A stretch of DNA of 64,000 bases from Rhizobium johnstonii 3841. Lineage in GTDB: Bacteria; Pseudomonadota; Alphaproteobacteria; Rhizobiales; Rhizobiaceae. Below are positions 1 to 8,538 of this stretch, piece by piece. The position numbers and the translations under genes were made by a program. The stretch covers positions 2,609,501 to 2,673,500 of the forward strand of contig NC_008380.1 in NCBI RefSeq assembly GCF_000009265.1. Direction: 5' to 3'. Positions within the stretch are counted from its first letter, which is position 1; each line of letters opens with the position of its first letter. The notes below the pieces were generated by a model that was given only the letters and a program-made list of their open reading frames with translations, did no database searches and was not told the origin of the DNA.

Positions 1-86
1 ATCAGCTCATAGGCATGTCCGATATGCGGCTTGCCGTTAGGGTAGGAAATCGCGGTGGTAATGTAGAAGGGTGTCTTGTCTGTCAT
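1..86 (-). CDS. metG: Methionyl-tRNA synthetase, N-terminal fragment
   Basis: Only the first 28 codons are in the window; the gene runs off the left edge. The reverse strand from the ATG at 86 reads [20 protein letters not shown], followed by HIGHAYE. This is the class I synthetase start with the HIGH-type ATP-binding motif in the typical MetG context ([20 protein letters not shown]). The enzyme charges tRNA-Met in the cytoplasm. The gene lies near holB and tmk, a common rhizobial arrangement. Confidence 0.9.
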
Positions 87-320
87 GGCGGCCAATGTCC
101 GGCTAACTCTATAAAAATGGTCAGCCGCTCTTAGCGCATGTCACCGTCAAGCGAAACATCAAGTTTTACCGCCGCCAATGATTTCCGAGACGATGGGGGC
201 GTGAACTTGACTCAGCTTCCGCCGCAATCTACCCGTCATGGAAAAGAGGGCGGGACAGAGCGAAGTGCCAGTTTTCATCTATCGGAATGGTCGTCGCTGC
301 GCGCCGTCAGGGGCGCTTGT

Positions 321-1109
321 TTGACATTCGAGCCGCTCTATTCGCTTTCCGGCCTGTGTGTCGGCGCGCTCGTCGGCATCACCGGCGTTGGCGGCGGTTC
401 GCTGATGACGCCCCTGCTTGTGCTGCTCTTCGGCGTCCATCCCGCCACCGCCGTCGGCACCGATCTTCTCTATGCGGCGATCACCAAGACGGCAGGTACG
501 GCCGTTCACGGCATGCATGGGCGGGTTAACTGGAAGATCGTCGGCAGCCTTGCAGCCGGCAGCCTGCCGGCCGCCCTGCTGATGCTATGGCTGCTGGCCG
601 GCGTCGATCGCAAAAGCATCGGCGTGACCAATACCATCACAACGGCGCTTGGCTGGCTTCTCGTCATGACCGCGATCATGCTGGTCTTCCGAGGCCCGAT
701 CCTCGAACTGGCGCGCCGCGCCATCGGCGATCGCACGCCGCCAAAGCCGACGACCATCCTCGCCCTCACCGTCATTCTCGGCTTCGTTCTCGGCGTCCTC
801 GTCACCTTGACCTCGGTCGGCGCCGGCGCGCTGGGTGTGACGATCCTGCTGGTCCTCTATCCCAGGCTCGATGTGCGCGAAATCGTCGGTTCCGATATCG
901 TCCATGCGGTACCGCTCACCTTGATCGGCGGCACGGGCTATTGGCTGATCGGCGAGATCGACTGGCCGATGCTGTTTGCCCTGTTGATCGGCTCTATCCC
1001 CGGCATCATCATCGGCAGCCTTCTGGCGCCGAAACTGCACGAACGCACCATCCGCATCGTCCTTGCCGCCACGCTTGCAGTCGTCGCATTGAAGCTGCTG
1101 ACCGGCTGA
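321..1109 (+). CDS. TSUP (TauE/SafE) family membrane permease
   Basis: A 262-residue integral membrane protein of the TSUP family, whose members export sulfite, sulfoacetate or related organosulfur anions. The first helix carries the family signature GxxVGALVGITGVGGGSLMTP, and a second half-repeat (LGFVLGVLVTLTSVGAGALG) follows near residue 165, as expected for two inverted halves. An open frame extends upstream to 138, but that stretch is hydrophilic and unlike the family. I take the TTG at 321 as the start, because a GGGGC-type ribosome site precedes it and the protein then begins just before helix 1. The substrate cannot be read from the sequence. Confidence 0.8.
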   Translation: MTFEPLYSLSGLCVGALVGITGVGGGSLMTPLLVLLFGVHPATAVGTDLLYAAITKTAGTAVHGMHGRVNWKIVGSLAAGSLPAALLMLWLLAGVDRKSIGVTNTITTALGWLLVMTAIMLVFRGPILELARRAIGDRTPPKPTTILALTVILGFVLGVLVTLTSVGAGALGVTILLVLYPRLDVREIVGSDIVHAVPLTLIGGTGYWLIGEIDWPMLFALLIGSIPGIIIGSLLAPKLHERTIRIVLAATLAVVALKLLTG

Positions 1110-1111
1110 TC

Positions 1112-1150
1112 AAAGCGCGATGCCGAAAAACGTCAGCGGTGACGCGCTTT
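1112..1150. repeat. Degenerate rhizobial intergenic palindrome / convergent-gene hairpin
   Basis: The arms AAAGCGCG (1112-1119) and CGCGCTTT (1143-1150) can pair around a 23-nt centre containing ATGCCGAAAAACGTCAGCGG. The left half resembles a palindromic repeat I recall as common between rhizobial genes (AGAGCRTGATGCCGAAAA...), with a shortened right arm. It sits exactly between the convergent TSUP and holB genes and could end transcription from both sides, although no U-tract is present. Confidence 0.45.
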
Positions 1151-2174
1151 AAAGGCCCGGCTGCTTGATATCGGCGAGAATGCTGATGATCGTCTGCTTG
1201 CGGTCGAGGTTGTAGCCATCGGAAATGGTGAGCCGCTCGGTGATCTCGGAATAGAGCCGCGCCAGCCGCTCCGCCGCGGCGATCTGCCCCTCGCCGGCCG
1301 CCGCGCGCGCGCGGTTCATGATGTCGTCGCCGACATGGCTGACGAAGAAATCGAAGATCGTGTCGCTTTCCCGACCCGAAAGCGCGTCGGCCAGCCGATG
1401 CATCGCCTTGCGGGCTGTCGGCCCCTCGGCGGCTAGCATCTCGTCATAAGCGGCGATGATCTCGCCGCCGCCGTAGTTCAGGAGCTTCAGCGCCTCACCG
1501 ACGCTGCCCTTGGCGGCCGAAAGCACCGCCCCGCCCTCGCCTGATATGCCGAGATGGGCAAGGGCTGCGACGAGTTCATCGTCGGCAAGCGGCGCCAGTT
1601 TCAGCGGCAGGCAACGCGAGCGGATCGTCGGCAGCAGCCGTCCCGGTGCATGCGACAGCACCAGGAACAGCGCCCGCTTCGGCGGCTCTTCCAGGATCTT
1701 CAGGATGGCGTTGGCCGCATTTCGGTTCATGTCGTCGGCCGGATCGATGATGACGATCCGCCAGTTGCCGGTGCCGGATGTCTGCGAGAAGAACTTGCCG
1801 GCGCGGCGCACCTCGTCGACGGTGATTGCCGATTTCACCTTGCCGGTCTTTTCGTCCACCGGCCGGGCAAGATGCAGCAGATTATGCGAGGCGCCCGACG
1901 CGATCTGCCGGCTGACGGAAGAGGCTAGATCAGGGTCGCCGATTGTCTCCGGCGCTGTCTCGGGATCGGGATGCGAGAGCACGTGATTGGCAAAGCGGAA
2001 GGCGAGCGTCGCCTTGCCGATGCCTTCCGGCCCCTCGATCAGGACGGCGTGGTGGCCCTTGCCGGACCGGTAGGACTGCGCAAGGAAGGCTTCCGCCTCC
2101 GCATGCCCGAACAGCCTGGTATTTTCCCCCGGCCAGATGGCGCCGTCGAGCAGTCCGGGCCTTTCCTCACTCAT
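1149..2174 (-). CDS. holB: DNA polymerase III delta-prime subunit
   Basis: Clamp-loader subunit that helps load the beta sliding clamp during replication. An AAA+ fold is visible: Walker A GPEGIGKAT near residue 47, the segment IVIIDPADDMNRNAANAILKILEEPP (Walker B region plus the conserved LKxLEEP), then a sensor-1-like SHAPGRLLPTIRSRC. At about 341 residues it has normal length for alphaproteobacterial HolB. The ATG at 2174 is chosen. A GTG at 2186 overlaps the tmk stop as GTGA and is a credible alternative. Either way it is translationally coupled to tmk. Confidence 0.9.
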   Translation of the reverse strand: MSEERPGLLDGAIWPGENTRLFGHAEAEAFLAQSYRSGKGHHAVLIEGPEGIGKATLAFRFANHVLSHPDPETAPETIGDPDLASSVSRQIASGASHNLLHLARPVDEKTGKVKSAITVDEVRRAGKFFSQTSGTGNWRIVIIDPADDMNRNAANAILKILEEPPKRALFLVLSHAPGRLLPTIRSRCLPLKLAPLADDELVAALAHLGISGEGGAVLSAAKGSVGEALKLLNYGGGEIIAAYDEMLAAEGPTARKAMHRLADALSGRESDTIFDFFVSHVGDDIMNRARAAAGEGQIAAAERLARLYSEITERLTISDGYNLDRKQTIISILADIKQPGL

Positions 2175-2182
2175 GATGGGCT

Positions 2183-2869
2183 TCACTCATGGTGGGCGGC
2201 TTCCGGCATTCGCGCGCGGCCTGCGGGCGACAGCAGCTGTTTGACGATCGCCAGGATCTCGGCGGCGATCGCCTCCTCCGTCTGCATGGCGTTGACCACG
2301 TGGCAGCGCTCCGGCTCGCGGGCAGCGATATCGAGAAAGGCCTCGCGCCGTTTCTCATGCGTTTCCAGCCGCTCCTTCTCGAATCGATCGGGAGCATCGG
2401 CCGCGGCGCGCTTCTGCGCCCGTTCCAGCCCGACCTTGGCGGGGATGTCGAGAATCACGGTACAATCCGGCATGACGCCGTTGATGGCGATGCGCTGCAG
2501 CGTCTCGATGAAATCGGGCTCGAGATTGCCGGTGATACCCTGATAGACGCGGGAGGAATCCATGAAGCGGTCGCAGAGCACGACCTTGCCTGCGGCCAGG
2601 GCCGGCCGGATCACCTCTTCGACATGGTCGTTTCGGGCCGCTGCAAAGAGGATTGCCTCCATCCGCGTGCCGAAGGCTTCGGCAGCCCCCGACAGCAGCA
2701 CGTGGCGCACGGCCTCCGCGCCCGGCGATCCGCCTGGTTCGCGCGTCATCAGCACGTCGTGACCTTCGCCCTTCAGCGCCTCGGCGAGGCGGCGGATCTG
2801 CGTGGATTTCCCAGCGCCTTCCCCGCCTTCAAACGTAACGAACAATCCCGTACCGGATGACAATGACAA
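2183..2869 (-). CDS. tmk: Thymidylate kinase
   Basis: Phosphorylates dTMP to dTDP. The P-loop FEGGEGAGKSTQ lies near the N-terminus, followed by TREPGGSPGAE (dTMP binding) and the DR motif in LCDRFMDSSRVYQG. The length of 228 residues fits. The open frame reaches 2893, but the family starts just before the P-loop strand. The TTG at 2869 has GCGGGAAA directly upstream and is the likely start; a second TTG at 2863 is possible. It is followed within a few bases by holB, and dac lies about 100 bp upstream on the same strand. Confidence 0.93.
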   Translation of the reverse strand: MSLSSGTGLFVTFEGGEGAGKSTQIRRLAEALKGEGHDVLMTREPGGSPGAEAVRHVLLSGAAEAFGTRMEAILFAAARNDHVEEVIRPALAAGKVVLCDRFMDSSRVYQGITGNLEPDFIETLQRIAINGVMPDCTVILDIPAKVGLERAQKRAAADAPDRFEKERLETHEKRREAFLDIAAREPERCHVVNAMQTEEAIAAEILAIVKQLLSPAGRARMPEAAHHE

Positions 2870-2993
2870 TTTCCCGCATTCCAGGCGCCGCACGCGCCCC
2901 GCTCCTTCTATCTATCCGAAGATATCAGGGAGGAAAACCTTTCGCCGCGGCGACATATTCACCTTTCCCGGCAAATTGCATGGAAACAGCTCG

Positions 2994-4187
2994 TCAGACG
3001 GGCGCGGGCTTGTCCCAGAGCCAGGAGAAGAACAGCGATTCGCCGAGTTCCAGCATGGCGTCGACCGCCCGGCTGCTGAGCGAGCCCTCGCCGACCGCCT
3101 GCACCGTATAAAGCGGCACTTCCCTGAGCAGCCGGCTGCCGGCGAAAATCCTCAGCGTGCCTGCCTGGGTATCCGGCTTGACCGGCGCTGCCAGCGGCCA
3201 GCGATAGATGATGCGCGCCGACAATCGGTCAGGATTGCTGATCGGAATATAGACGCTGACCGGCGCCTTGGCGACGAGATCGACGGTGCGGGCCGTGCCG
3301 CCGTAGACGCTGGCAGCACCAATTACTTCCTTCTCGCCGAAGATCTGCCGGTTCTCGAAGGCCGTCAGCCCCCATTCGAGTACGCGCTTGGCTTCCTCGG
3401 TCCGCTCCTTGTCGGAGGCGATGCCTGCAAGCGCCACAAACAGCCGCCTGCCGTCGCGCTCAACCGAAGCGACGATCGAATAGCCCTCGCCCTCGGTAAA
3501 GCCAGTCGCCAGCCCGTCGGCGCCGATATCGAGCCCGAGTAACGGGTTGCGGTTGCGCTGGAAGATCTTGTTCCACTCGAAATCCGGCTGCGCGAAATAG
3601 GGATAAAGGTTCGGATAGGTCTGCTGAAGGGCGGCGGCGAGCGTCACCATCTCGCGTGCCGTCACCTTGCTCTTGCCATCGGGAAGGCCGGTGGAATTGC
3701 CGAACTCCGCCTTCTCCATGCCGAGTTCGCGGGCTCGCCGCGTCATTGACACGGCAAATTGCTGCTCGCTTCCGGCCATGCCCTCGGCGAGGATGATGCA
3801 GCTGTCATTGGCGCCCTGGATGGCGACACCCTTGATCAGGTCCTCGACGCGCACGCGCGATTTCAGGCTGGCAAACATCGTTGCCGCCCGCGACGGCGCG
3901 CCGCCCGTCCGCCAAGCATATTCGGAAACGGGATATTCGGTGTCGAGCGTGATCTGGCCCTTGGTCAGCGCCTCGAAAACGAGGTCCATCGTCATCAGCT
4001 TGGCGAGCGAGGCCGGCGAAAAGCCTTGATCCTCGTTCTTGGCGAGAAGCACCGTGCCGGTGGTAGCCTCGATCATATAGGCCTGCGCCACCTTGGTGGC
4101 GAAACCGGCGGCACCGCCATCGGCTGCAAAGGCTCCGGTGGCGAACGGCATCAGGCATGCAAGCAGGCGAAGCGCGGGCTTCAGCAT
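2994..4187 (-). CDS. D-alanyl-D-alanine carboxypeptidase family protein (PBP5-like)
   Basis: Periplasmic penicillin-binding-protein family enzyme that would trim the terminal D-Ala from peptidoglycan stem peptides. The start at ATG 4187 gives a clear signal peptide (MLKPALRLLACLMPFATGAFA) and 397 residues. The catalytic SxxK is present as SLAK (residues 60-63). The second motif, normally SxN, reads GAN (125-127), and the third, normally KTG, reads ATG (227-229) in DGLATGF. Both changes remove residues used for catalysis, so activity may be reduced or altered. A GTG at 4199 is an alternative start. It lies in the same direction as rlpA and tmk, which suggests an envelope operon. Confidence 0.85.
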   Translation of the reverse strand: MLKPALRLLACLMPFATGAFAADGGAAGFATKVAQAYMIEATTGTVLLAKNEDQGFSPASLAKLMTMDLVFEALTKGQITLDTEYPVSEYAWRTGGAPSRAATMFASLKSRVRVEDLIKGVAIQGANDSCIILAEGMAGSEQQFAVSMTRRARELGMEKAEFGNSTGLPDGKSKVTAREMVTLAAALQQTYPNLYPYFAQPDFEWNKIFQRNRNPLLGLDIGADGLATGFTEGEGYSIVASVERDGRRLFVALAGIASDKERTEEAKRVLEWGLTAFENRQIFGEKEVIGAASVYGGTARTVDLVAKAPVSVYIPISNPDRLSARIIYRWPLAAPVKPDTQAGTLRIFAGSRLLREVPLYTVQAVGEGSLSSRAVDAMLELGESLFFSWLWDKPAPV

Positions 4188-4258
4188 CGCAATTTCCACT
4201 TATGGAGCGGCGTATATCGGAAGGTTAGAGCGAGGGGGAATCCGATGCAATGCCATGC

Positions 4259-5365
4259 TCAGCGGGCGGCGAACTTTGCCTGCTGGCGCTTGGCGGAGGC
4301 AAGGATGGACTCTTGGGTCAGCCCGTCATTGCGCACCATCACCGCGTCGAAGGCGAGATCGACGGTCACCGTTTTCACCTCTTCGTTCTGATAGCCGAGC
4401 GCCAGCGAATTCTGGGGCCGCTCATAGGGCATCGGACCGATCTCCGGCAGCACGACCATCTGGTCAATCGCCTGCGCGCCATTGTTGAAGGACGGTGCCG
4501 ATGGCGCCACCAGAACATGGGCAGCCGGTGCCAGAGCGGGTGCTGCGGCGGCTGCCGCAATGTTGCGGGCGCTCGGCGTCGAGCCGGCATAAGAAGTCGC
4601 CGACCTCGGCACCGGTACGTTGGCCGGCGTCTCGTAGTTTTCCGAACTCTGCAGCTGGTCGCGGGTGATCTTGCGGCTGTTGGAGGCGACCATCACGCCG
4701 GTTGCGATCTGGCCTTCCGGATTGACGCCGGGAATGCGGCTGCCCTTCGGCGCGTAGGAAGCCATCAGATAGGGCATGTCGTGGCCGTCCATGCGGGCGC
4801 GGCCGACATATTGCACGCGTACCTTGCCGGTGCCGCTGTGCTGCAGGTCAAGCATGTCGGCCGTCTTGTTGGAAAGGTCGATGATGCGGCCTTCGTGATA
4901 GGGGCCGCGATCGTTGACGCGCACGATGACGGAAGAACCACTTTCGAGATTGGTGACGCGCGCATAGCTCGGCAGCGGGAAGGTCGGATGTGCGGCGGAA
5001 AGATGCATCTGGTCGTAGACTTCGCCGTTCGCCGTCAGGCGTCCATGAAAGGCCGAGCCATACCAGGAGGCGACGCCGACCTTGTTATAAGCAAAATCTT
5101 CCTTCGGATAATACCACTTGCCCTTCACCTCGTAGGGGTTGCCGACGATGTAGCGGCCGCCGCCCTTGGGGATGTTGTTGCCGGTGGCGACCCGCGGGCT
5201 CGCCTTCACGCCATATTCGGATTCGGAGAAATATTCTTTGCCGTGGGCTTTTTTCTTCGGCACCGCCTGCGTCGTGCCGCAAGCCGCAACCGTCGCACAC
5301 ATCGCCGAGATCGCCAGCCACCGTGCTGCCGTTGCGAAAGACGCCGCCCCGTAATCCAGTTTCAT
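4259..5365 (-). CDS. rlpA: RlpA-like septal lipoprotein / lytic transglycosylase
   Basis: Starts at ATG 5365 with a lipoprotein signal ending in TVAAC (lipobox), so the mature protein is probably acylated and sent to the outer membrane. The double-psi beta-barrel domain is clear around residues 95-185: GVASWYGSAFHGRLTANGE, then SYARVTNLESGSSVIVRVND and RGPYHEGRIIDLS. These contain the conserved His/Asp-rich RlpA core, which cleaves naked glycan strands. The roughly 150-residue C-terminal part is Ala/Pro-rich, and no SPOR domain is recognisable, unlike E. coli RlpA. Total length is 368 residues. It lies immediately upstream of dac in the same orientation. Confidence 0.88.
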   Translation of the reverse strand: MKLDYGAASFATAARWLAISAMCATVAACGTTQAVPKKKAHGKEYFSESEYGVKASPRVATGNNIPKGGGRYIVGNPYEVKGKWYYPKEDFAYNKVGVASWYGSAFHGRLTANGEVYDQMHLSAAHPTFPLPSYARVTNLESGSSVIVRVNDRGPYHEGRIIDLSNKTADMLDLQHSGTGKVRVQYVGRARMDGHDMPYLMASYAPKGSRIPGVNPEGQIATGVMVASNSRKITRDQLQSSENYETPANVPVPRSATSYAGSTPSARNIAAAAAAPALAPAAHVLVAPSAPSFNNGAQAIDQMVVLPEIGPMPYERPQNSLALGYQNEEVKTVTVDLAFDAVMVRNDGLTQESILASAKRQQAKFAAR

Positions 5366-5383
5366 ATGCCCCACGCCGCTCAA

Positions 5384-5769
5384 AGATCGCTATGGTTAAG
5401 GAACCCTGCCCCATCCTGGGGCAATAGCGCCTTATTCCCGCCCGCCTAACGAGGCTTTAATCTTGCTAAGTTCGTGGCAATTTTACGAACAATTTCGCGG
5501 CGATAGCGACAATTCTAATGATTATGGTTTATAAATCACTAACGAAAGCCCTGCCGCCCTGCCTTTCCGCCGCCGCAATAAGGCCAGAAATCAACGTGCC
5601 AATCCGGGGCATATGGTGAACATCCGGGCGCTTCCGGACGCCCCCAAAGCTCCATATTGAAACGCGGCCCGCGCGTATTTGATGCGCCGCAACGGGGCGG
5701 CGCTTCCTTCTGTATGGGAACGAATTGTCCGCCACGGGCTTTGAAGGTTTAGACCTTTGGAGGATCACC
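5384..5769. other. Intergenic region upstream of rlpA and the small ORF at 5770
   Basis: Non-coding between divergent genes. It holds a short perfect hairpin, TGCCCCA-TCC-TGGGGCA (5407-5423), just upstream of rlpA, and an AT-richer tract (5455-5545) suited to promoters for both directions. No convincing ORF was found. Confidence 0.4.
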
Positions 5770-5973
5770 ATGAACGATGAAACCATTATGCAGCTCGACA
5801 CGATCAGCCAACAGTTGCACGCCAGATCGCGCGCGCTTTCCCAACTGGATAACGACAACGACATCGCAATCCTGATGTCAGCGCTAGCAGCGACGATGGA
5901 GGCGGTCCGATCTCTTTGCGAGGATATGAACCAGCTCAACGGTCCCAAGGGCCTTGGATCTGACGGACACTAA
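5770..5973 (+). CDS. Small hypothetical protein, 67 aa
   Basis: Starts at ATG 5770 behind an excellent ribosome site (GGAGGATCACC). The product is soluble, acidic and predicted mostly helical (MNDETIMQLDTISQQLHARS, later IAILMSALAATMEAVRSL), with a short Gly-rich end. No recognised family. The strong ribosome site and regular codon use make it a likely real gene. Confidence 0.6.
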   Translation: MNDETIMQLDTISQQLHARSRALSQLDNDNDIAILMSALAATMEAVRSLCEDMNQLNGPKGLGSDGH

Positions 5974-6073
5974 ATCTCTCATGTCTCCGGCGCAATTCAC
6001 AGAAAGCTTGCGCCCGGAACGATACGCGCGAATCGCTCATCTTCGACTTGGATGGGAAGCCGTGGGCCGCCGC

Positions 6074-6400
6074 CTATGCTGCCGGCGGGCGATAGCGAAT
6101 CGACTTCGCCTTTTCCAAAGCTTCGATCGTATCCTCGACGCTGAGGAGGACAGTGGTCTCCATGGAGCTGAGCGCGCCTCCTGCGCCGATCGCCAGTGCG
6201 ACGGCCGCCATCGATACGTTATCAGGCGCCTCCCACAGATTCCAACCATCATGCTCGCCGAAGGCGTACCAGAAGCCATGCAGCTTTCCGCCCACGGATT
6301 CAATGTAGCTACGTGCCGCCTCTCGGCGATCCTCGGGGTTTTCGATCATTCGCGCCCAGGTCTCGGGCGTGTAGCTGAAACGCGTGAGATACATGGCCAT
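6074..6400 (-). CDS. GYD domain-containing protein
   Basis: A 108-residue protein of the GYD family, small ferredoxin-like-fold proteins of unknown biochemical role. Typical features are the opening MAMYLTRFSYTPETW, the segment ESVGGKLHGFWYAFGEHDGW and a C-terminal SVEDTIEALEKA. ATG 6400 is chosen because GGAGGAAAC lies 8 nt upstream. No operon partner is apparent. Confidence 0.75.
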   Translation of the reverse strand: MAMYLTRFSYTPETWARMIENPEDRREAARSYIESVGGKLHGFWYAFGEHDGWNLWEAPDNVSMAAVALAIGAGGALSSMETTVLLSVEDTIEALEKAKSIRYRPPAA

Positions 6401-6614
6401 GGTTTGTTTCCTCCGCCAGAACAACACAGTTAACGCTCAAGTCGGGGAGAACGCGAGTCATTTCCAATATATGGAACGGGCTCCCAGCGGTCTCGGTCGG
6501 CAGTCTCCAGAAGAGCAGCGAGTCCCGCCGTCGGAAGATGGCGCAGCGTTCATCGAAAAGTAGATTTTAGCCGTTATTCGGACCCCGCTTCTCATCTCAC
6601 ATCGGGTTCCGGCA

Positions 6615-7790
6615 ATGGATCTTGCGACAGTCCTTCTTCTACACAAGTCTTCCTTCATCGTCGGAGCGATCTGCTTCTTCTATGTGAGATGGCGTTCCGG
6701 AACGACGCCGGGGCTCGGCGTACTTGCCGTGGGTTTTGCTTTGCTCGCGATCGCCTCAACGCTGGCAGGGTGGGACGAGAGCCTTCACATGTCCGATAAT
6801 GCCAGGACGTTCTGGAGTTTTGCACTGGGCGCCAATGGTTACGGGCTGATGACAGTTGGGCTTTTCGGCCTCAGCCGGCGTCAGAATTCTCTACGAGATT
6901 GGTGGCCGTTGCTCCTGCCCGTCATCCTGATGCTGAGTGCGGCGATCACGCCATGGTATTTGAACAATGAATTGAGAGCATCCGTGTTCAATGGCAGCGC
7001 CGCCATTCTGCTTGCCTTGTCGGGTTTCGTGATCGCCCGCGACTTCTTCAACGAGCGTCTTACCGCGCGGCTTGGCCTCTCCGCTTCAATATGGGTGGCG
7101 ACGTCTCTCTCTGCATTGGTCGTCGTTGGTTTCATCTTTCCAGACGATGCGCCTCTTCCCCCGCGCTACGCTTTCTTTCTGCTGATTATCTGTCATTTCG
7201 CAGTGGCTCTGTTCGTGCTCGTCCTCGTGCAGGAAAGAACCGAAGAGAAGCTTATCAGACTTGCAAATACCGATATGTTGACTGGCATTCCCAACCGGCA
7301 GCATTTCTTCAATTCCCTTCCGAAATGCCTCGCCCCCGGGGACGCCTTCGTCCTCATCGATATCGACCTTTTCAAGCGTGTTAACGATATGTACGGACAC
7401 GACAAAGGTGATGTCGTTCTCACAAATGTTGCCCGGACAATTGCTCGGAGTGCCCCCTCTTCCTGCGTGTTCGGCCGGCTGGGCGGCGAGGAATTCAGCC
7501 TCTTTCTTCGCGGCCAAACGCAATCTTCTGCTTTTGCGCTCGCTGAGCGCATACGCGAGGCTGTCAACGCCGTGAGCCTTGTCTTCGAAGGAAATCAGGT
7601 CACACCTTCTGTCAGTGCAGGTGTGGCACTTTGGGAAGCGGGGCTGACCGAACAAGACGTCCAGAAGCGTGCAGATCAGGCGCTCTACATTGCCAAAAAC
7701 AAGGGTCGCAACAGGGTTGAGTTGTTCAGTAGCGTCGGGCTGACCTCCAGCGTCCTTGCGCCGGAACCTCTACCGGCTCGCGCAGGCTGA
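6615..7790 (+). CDS. Membrane-bound diguanylate cyclase (GGDEF)
   Basis: A 391-residue protein with an N-terminal membrane module of about six hydrophobic helices (residues 1-200) and a C-terminal GGDEF domain (about 215-375). The active site reads GRLGGEEFSLFL. Other family marks are LTGIPNRQHF and the metal-binding strand FVLIDIDLFKRVNDMYGHDKGD. It should make cyclic di-GMP from two GTP at the inner membrane. The inhibitory I-site (RxxD five residues before GGEEF) is absent: the position reads PSSC. Product feedback through that site is therefore not expected. No EAL domain is fused, and the signal sensed is unknown. Confidence 0.88.
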   Translation: MDLATVLLLHKSSFIVGAICFFYVRWRSGTTPGLGVLAVGFALLAIASTLAGWDESLHMSDNARTFWSFALGANGYGLMTVGLFGLSRRQNSLRDWWPLLLPVILMLSAAITPWYLNNELRASVFNGSAAILLALSGFVIARDFFNERLTARLGLSASIWVATSLSALVVVGFIFPDDAPLPPRYAFFLLIICHFAVALFVLVLVQERTEEKLIRLANTDMLTGIPNRQHFFNSLPKCLAPGDAFVLIDIDLFKRVNDMYGHDKGDVVLTNVARTIARSAPSSCVFGRLGGEEFSLFLRGQTQSSAFALAERIREAVNAVSLVFEGNQVTPSVSAGVALWEAGLTEQDVQKRADQALYIAKNKGRNRVELFSSVGLTSSVLAPEPLPARAG

Positions 7791-7986
7791 AGAACAGCGG
7801 AAGCTCGGCTCTCTCGAGCTAGTCGCACGTCATGGCGAAGATGCTGGCAAATGCTGCAGAGCACGTTGACGCTGCTATCAAAGCTGCTAAAAAGCCAGCC
7901 ATTGAGTGATTGGGTCGCAAATCGGTAGCAATGGCCGGTTCGTAGACATCGACAGCATGTTGATGTCTCAACCTTTTCAATCAGAT

Positions 7987-8076
7987 GGAAGAGTGTCCGA
8001 GTGGTTTAAGGAACCGGTCTTGAAAACCGGCGTACGGGAAACCGTACCGTGGGTTCGAATCCCACCTCTTCCGCCA
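7987..8076 (+). tRNA. tRNA-Ser (anticodon TGA)
   Basis: The acceptor arms GGAAGAG (7987-7993) and CTCTTCC (8066-8072) pair, followed by G and an encoded CCA. The anticodon stem CCGGT/ACCGG encloses the loop CTTGAAA with anticodon TGA at 8021-8023. A long variable arm (GTACGGGAAACCGTAC) follows, as in class II serine tRNAs, and the T-loop is GGTTCGAATCC. The molecule reads UCN serine codons. Confidence 0.97.
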
Positions 8077-8150
8077 TGTTCTATTGATTTTGTTGCAAAA
8101 TTTCCGCTTTCCGCGCGAGAATTGCACGCTTGTCATAACCCCGCTTTTAG

Positions 8151-8180
8151 TATGAAAACCGCCAGCTGGTGGGCTGGCGG
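8151..8180 (-). terminator. Rho-independent terminator of the gene at 8224-8538
   Basis: On the minus strand the 8-bp stem CCGCCAGC/GCTGGCGG, with a 6-nt loop, is followed directly by TTTT. It lies 44 bp past the stop of the small secreted protein gene. Confidence 0.65.
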
Positions 8181-8223
8181 CGCATTTGTTGAGCACCAAG
8201 GTTGGTTTCAGTGGCGCTGCCGG

Positions 8224-8538
8224 CTAAAAATCGAAATACACGGTCACACCTGACCGACGACGATCGGGGTAACGGTCGCGATAGCCGTAATAGTCGCGAC
8301 TGCCGTAATACCGCGGACGATAGCACGAGCCGTAATACCGACAGTCGCGGTAAGCGTACCGGTGTTTCTTCCGGTGGCCATACGCATGTCCATTACCGTG
8401 GCGACGGTGTTTGACCTGCTCGACGTCGGGTGTGTGCATATGTACTGCGTTCGGCACGACGATCGGCGCGGCGTTCAGCGGCAGGGCGAAAGATGCAGAC
8501 AAGATCATGGCTGCAAGTGAGGAATAAAGCATCTTCAT
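8224..8538 (-). CDS. Small secreted His/Arg/Tyr-rich protein
   Basis: A 104-residue protein starting at ATG 8538 with AAGGAT upstream. The signal peptide (MKMLYSSLAAMILSASFALP, then LNA) is followed by a mature part very rich in His, Arg, Tyr and Gly, including HRRHGNGHAYGHRKKHRYAY and repeated YYG/YRD units. The composition is like small periplasmic proteins common in rhizobia. It could bind metals or polyanions, but no function can be assigned. It is followed by a terminator hairpin. Confidence 0.7.
   Translation of the reverse strand: MKMLYSSLAAMILSASFALPLNAAPIVVPNAVHMHTPDVEQVKHRRHGNGHAYGHRKKHRYAYRDCRYYGSCYRPRYYGSRDYYGYRDRYPDRRRSGVTVYFDF

Noticed and set aside
7832..7909. A 25-residue ORF (MAKMLANAAEHVDAAIKAAK...) before tRNA-Ser
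   Set aside because: No ribosome site and no recognised family; composition alone is not enough.
7987..8076. tRNA-Ser as an integration site
   Set aside because: No duplicated tRNA 3' end and no integrase gene were seen nearby.
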